A stretch of 6,382 nucleotides of DNA from an uncultured Sphingomonas sp. GTDB taxonomy: Bacteria; Pseudomonadota; Alphaproteobacteria; Sphingomonadales; Sphingomonadaceae. The translations under genes and the position numbers were made by a program. Shown here one piece after another: positions 5,186 through 6,382 of this stretch. Position 1 is the stretch's first letter. Each line of letters opens with the position of its first letter. Under the pieces are notes generated by a model. That model made no database searches, had not been told where the DNA came from, and saw only the letters and a list, made by a program, of their open reading frames with translations. The stretch spans positions 1 through 6,382 of the forward strand of contig CAMPIY010000102.1 of assembly GCA_946886645.1 (NCBI GenBank), written 5' to 3'.

Positions 5186-6382
5186 GCCTCAAGGCGCAGC
5201 GGGAGGAACTGGTCGCGCTCAAGGAGGCGATGCGCCCGCTCGAACCGGACTCCGGCGAGCGGCAGCAATTGGGGCAGCAAGCGCTCGATCATGCGCTCGC
5301 CTACCTCGAAGAAATTCCCGACGCACCGGCCAACAATCGCTGGTCCGACGTCTTCGCCCAACTCCTTGACCCGGAATTTACTCTGCAGGGCCGCGAGGCT
5401 TCGGAAATCTTCGATTACCTCGCCCAATGCGTCGAACGGCCGGGCTTCACCACCACCAGCCCGCGCTTCATGGCCTATATCCCCGGCGGTGCGCTGTTCC
5501 ATTCCGCGATCGGCGACTTCATCGCGGCCGTAACCAACAAATATTCGGGCTTCGCGTCGGCCAGCCCCGGCGCGGTCCGGCTGGAAAATGCCTGCACGGC
5601 CTGGCTCGCCGAGGTCGTCGGTTTTCCCAAGGACAGCGCGGGGACGCTGACGTCGGGCGGGAGCATCGCCAACCTGACCGCCATCGTCGCCGCCCGCGAC
5701 GCGCGTGACGAGGATGGCGGCGGTGCCATCTACCGCACGCGCTTTGCCCATTATTGCGTCGACAAGGCGCTGCACATCGCCGGACGGGGCAAGGCGCCGC
5801 GCCGGGTCATCGCGACGGACGAGCGACTGCGCATGTCGCCGCAAGCCCTTGACGAGGCCATGACCCGCGACGCCGCCGACGGCATCCGCCCGTGGCTGGT
5901 GGTCGCCAGCGCCGGTACGGTCGACACCGGCGCGATCGACCCGCTCGACGAGATCGCCGACGTCTGCGCGCGCCACGGAGCCTGGCTTCACGTCGATGGC
6001 GCATATGGCGGCCTCTTTTCGCTGTGCGACGAGGGCAAGACGAAACTTGGCGGTATCGAACGCGCCGATAGCGTCGCACTCGATCCTCACAAGACATTGT
6101 TCCTGCCCTACGGCACTGGCGCGGTGCTGGTACGCGACCGGCGGCACCTGCTTGCCTCGTTCAGCGCCAGCGCCGACTATATCCGTCCGTTGGGGGAGTC
6201 GGAGGTCGGGCCTTCGCCCGCCGACCTTTCCCCCGAACTCACGCGCCATTTCCGAGCGTTGCGCCTGTGGCTCCCGCTCCAGCTTGCCGGTATCGACGCA
6301 TTCCGCGCCGCCCAGACCGAGAAGCTCAAGCTCGCCCGCTATTTCCACGCTCGCCTGTCCGAAATCGACGGCTTCGACCCGG
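5182..6382 (+). CDS. Group II PLP-dependent amino acid decarboxylase (C-terminus cut by window edge)
   Basis: Fold-type I PLP enzyme of the aromatic-L-amino-acid, tyrosine, glutamate and histidine decarboxylase family; 400 codons are visible with no stop. Numbered from TTG 5182: TSPRFMAYIPGG in the N-terminal part, phosphate-binding TSGGSIAN (157-164), AHYCVDKA (the His that stacks on PLP), Asp 272 in HVDGAYGG (pyridine nitrogen), and Schiff-base Lys 304 in DPHKTLFLPYGTG. Members decarboxylate an amino acid to an amine and CO2; which amino acid is not readable, and some relatives act as aldehyde synthases. The start is uncertain. TTG 5182 overlaps the hemB stop (TTGA) and the next 15 codons keep strong G/C third positions, favouring a coupled start. 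ATG 5230 gives a more typical family N-terminus but sits only two bases after AAGGAGG, too close for good use. Probably coupled to hemB. Family is sure; substrate and start are not. Confidence 0.88.
   Translation, partial: MSLKAQREELVALKEAMRPLEPDSGERQQLGQQALDHALAYLEEIPDAPANNRWSDVFAQLLDPEFTLQGREASEIFDYLAQCVERPGFTTTSPRFMAYIPGGALFHSAIGDFIAAVTNKYSGFASASPGAVRLENACTAWLAEVVGFPKDSAGTLTSGGSIANLTAIVAARDARDEDGGGAIYRTRFAHYCVDKALHIAGRGKAPRRVIATDERLRMSPQALDEAMTRDAADGIRPWLVVASAGTVDTGAIDPLDEIADVCARHGAWLHVDGAYGGLFSLCDEGKTKLGGIERADSVALDPHKTLFLPYGTGAVLVRDRRHLLASFSASADYIRPLGESEVGPSPADLSPELTRHFRALRLWLPLQLAGIDAFRAAQTEKLKLARYFHARLSEIDGFDP

Noticed and set aside
5149..6348. 399-codon open frame on the minus strand opposite the decarboxylase
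   Set aside because: The plus strand carries complete PLP-binding motifs, and the minus-strand translation is low-complexity and Arg/Gly/Ala rich. It is a shadow of the coding strand.

Overview
The window reads as a chromosomal stretch of a high-GC alphaproteobacterium, most likely a sphingomonad. The basis is strong G/C preference at third codon positions, a magnesium-type HemB and tightly packed genes. The order-level call comes from pattern memory; there is no rRNA to confirm it. No mobile element, tRNA, CRISPR array or intrinsic terminator was seen.

Layout: (1) On the minus strand, running off the left edge, lies the N-terminal 217 residues of a YegS/diacylglycerol-kinase-type lipid kinase, starting at 653. 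(2) The divergent intergenic region (654-933) holds a 15-base perfect dyad at 664-678, a sigma70-like -35 box at 699-704, and a well-formed SAM-I (S-box) riboswitch aptamer at 731-855. A GC-rich hairpin at 891-932 then buries the Shine-Dalgarno of the first gene. (3) Three overlapping plus-strand genes follow: a short MetX-type homoserine O-acyltransferase (934-1920), cystathionine gamma-synthase MetB (1917-3101) and a monofunctional homoserine dehydrogenase with no regulatory domain (3098-4177). (4) hemB (delta-aminolevulinic acid dehydratase, 4190-5185) starts 12 bases later. (5) A group II PLP-dependent decarboxylase overlaps its end and is cut by the right edge.

How they work together: homoserine dehydrogenase makes homoserine, MetX activates it as an O-acyl ester, and MetB joins that ester to cysteine to give cystathionine. 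The methionine-specific branch from aspartate semialdehyde to cystathionine is therefore one translationally coupled unit. SAM, the downstream product, is expected to shut it off through the leader RNA. This probably substitutes for allosteric control, because the dehydrogenase has no ACT domain. hemB and the decarboxylase have no evident role in methionine synthesis; they may share the transcript by proximity or have their own promoters inside hom.

The most interesting object is the leader: a SAM-I aptamer in an apparent alphaproteobacterium, where SAM-II is the better-known SAM switch in front of such genes, joined to what looks like a translational rather than a terminator-type expression platform.
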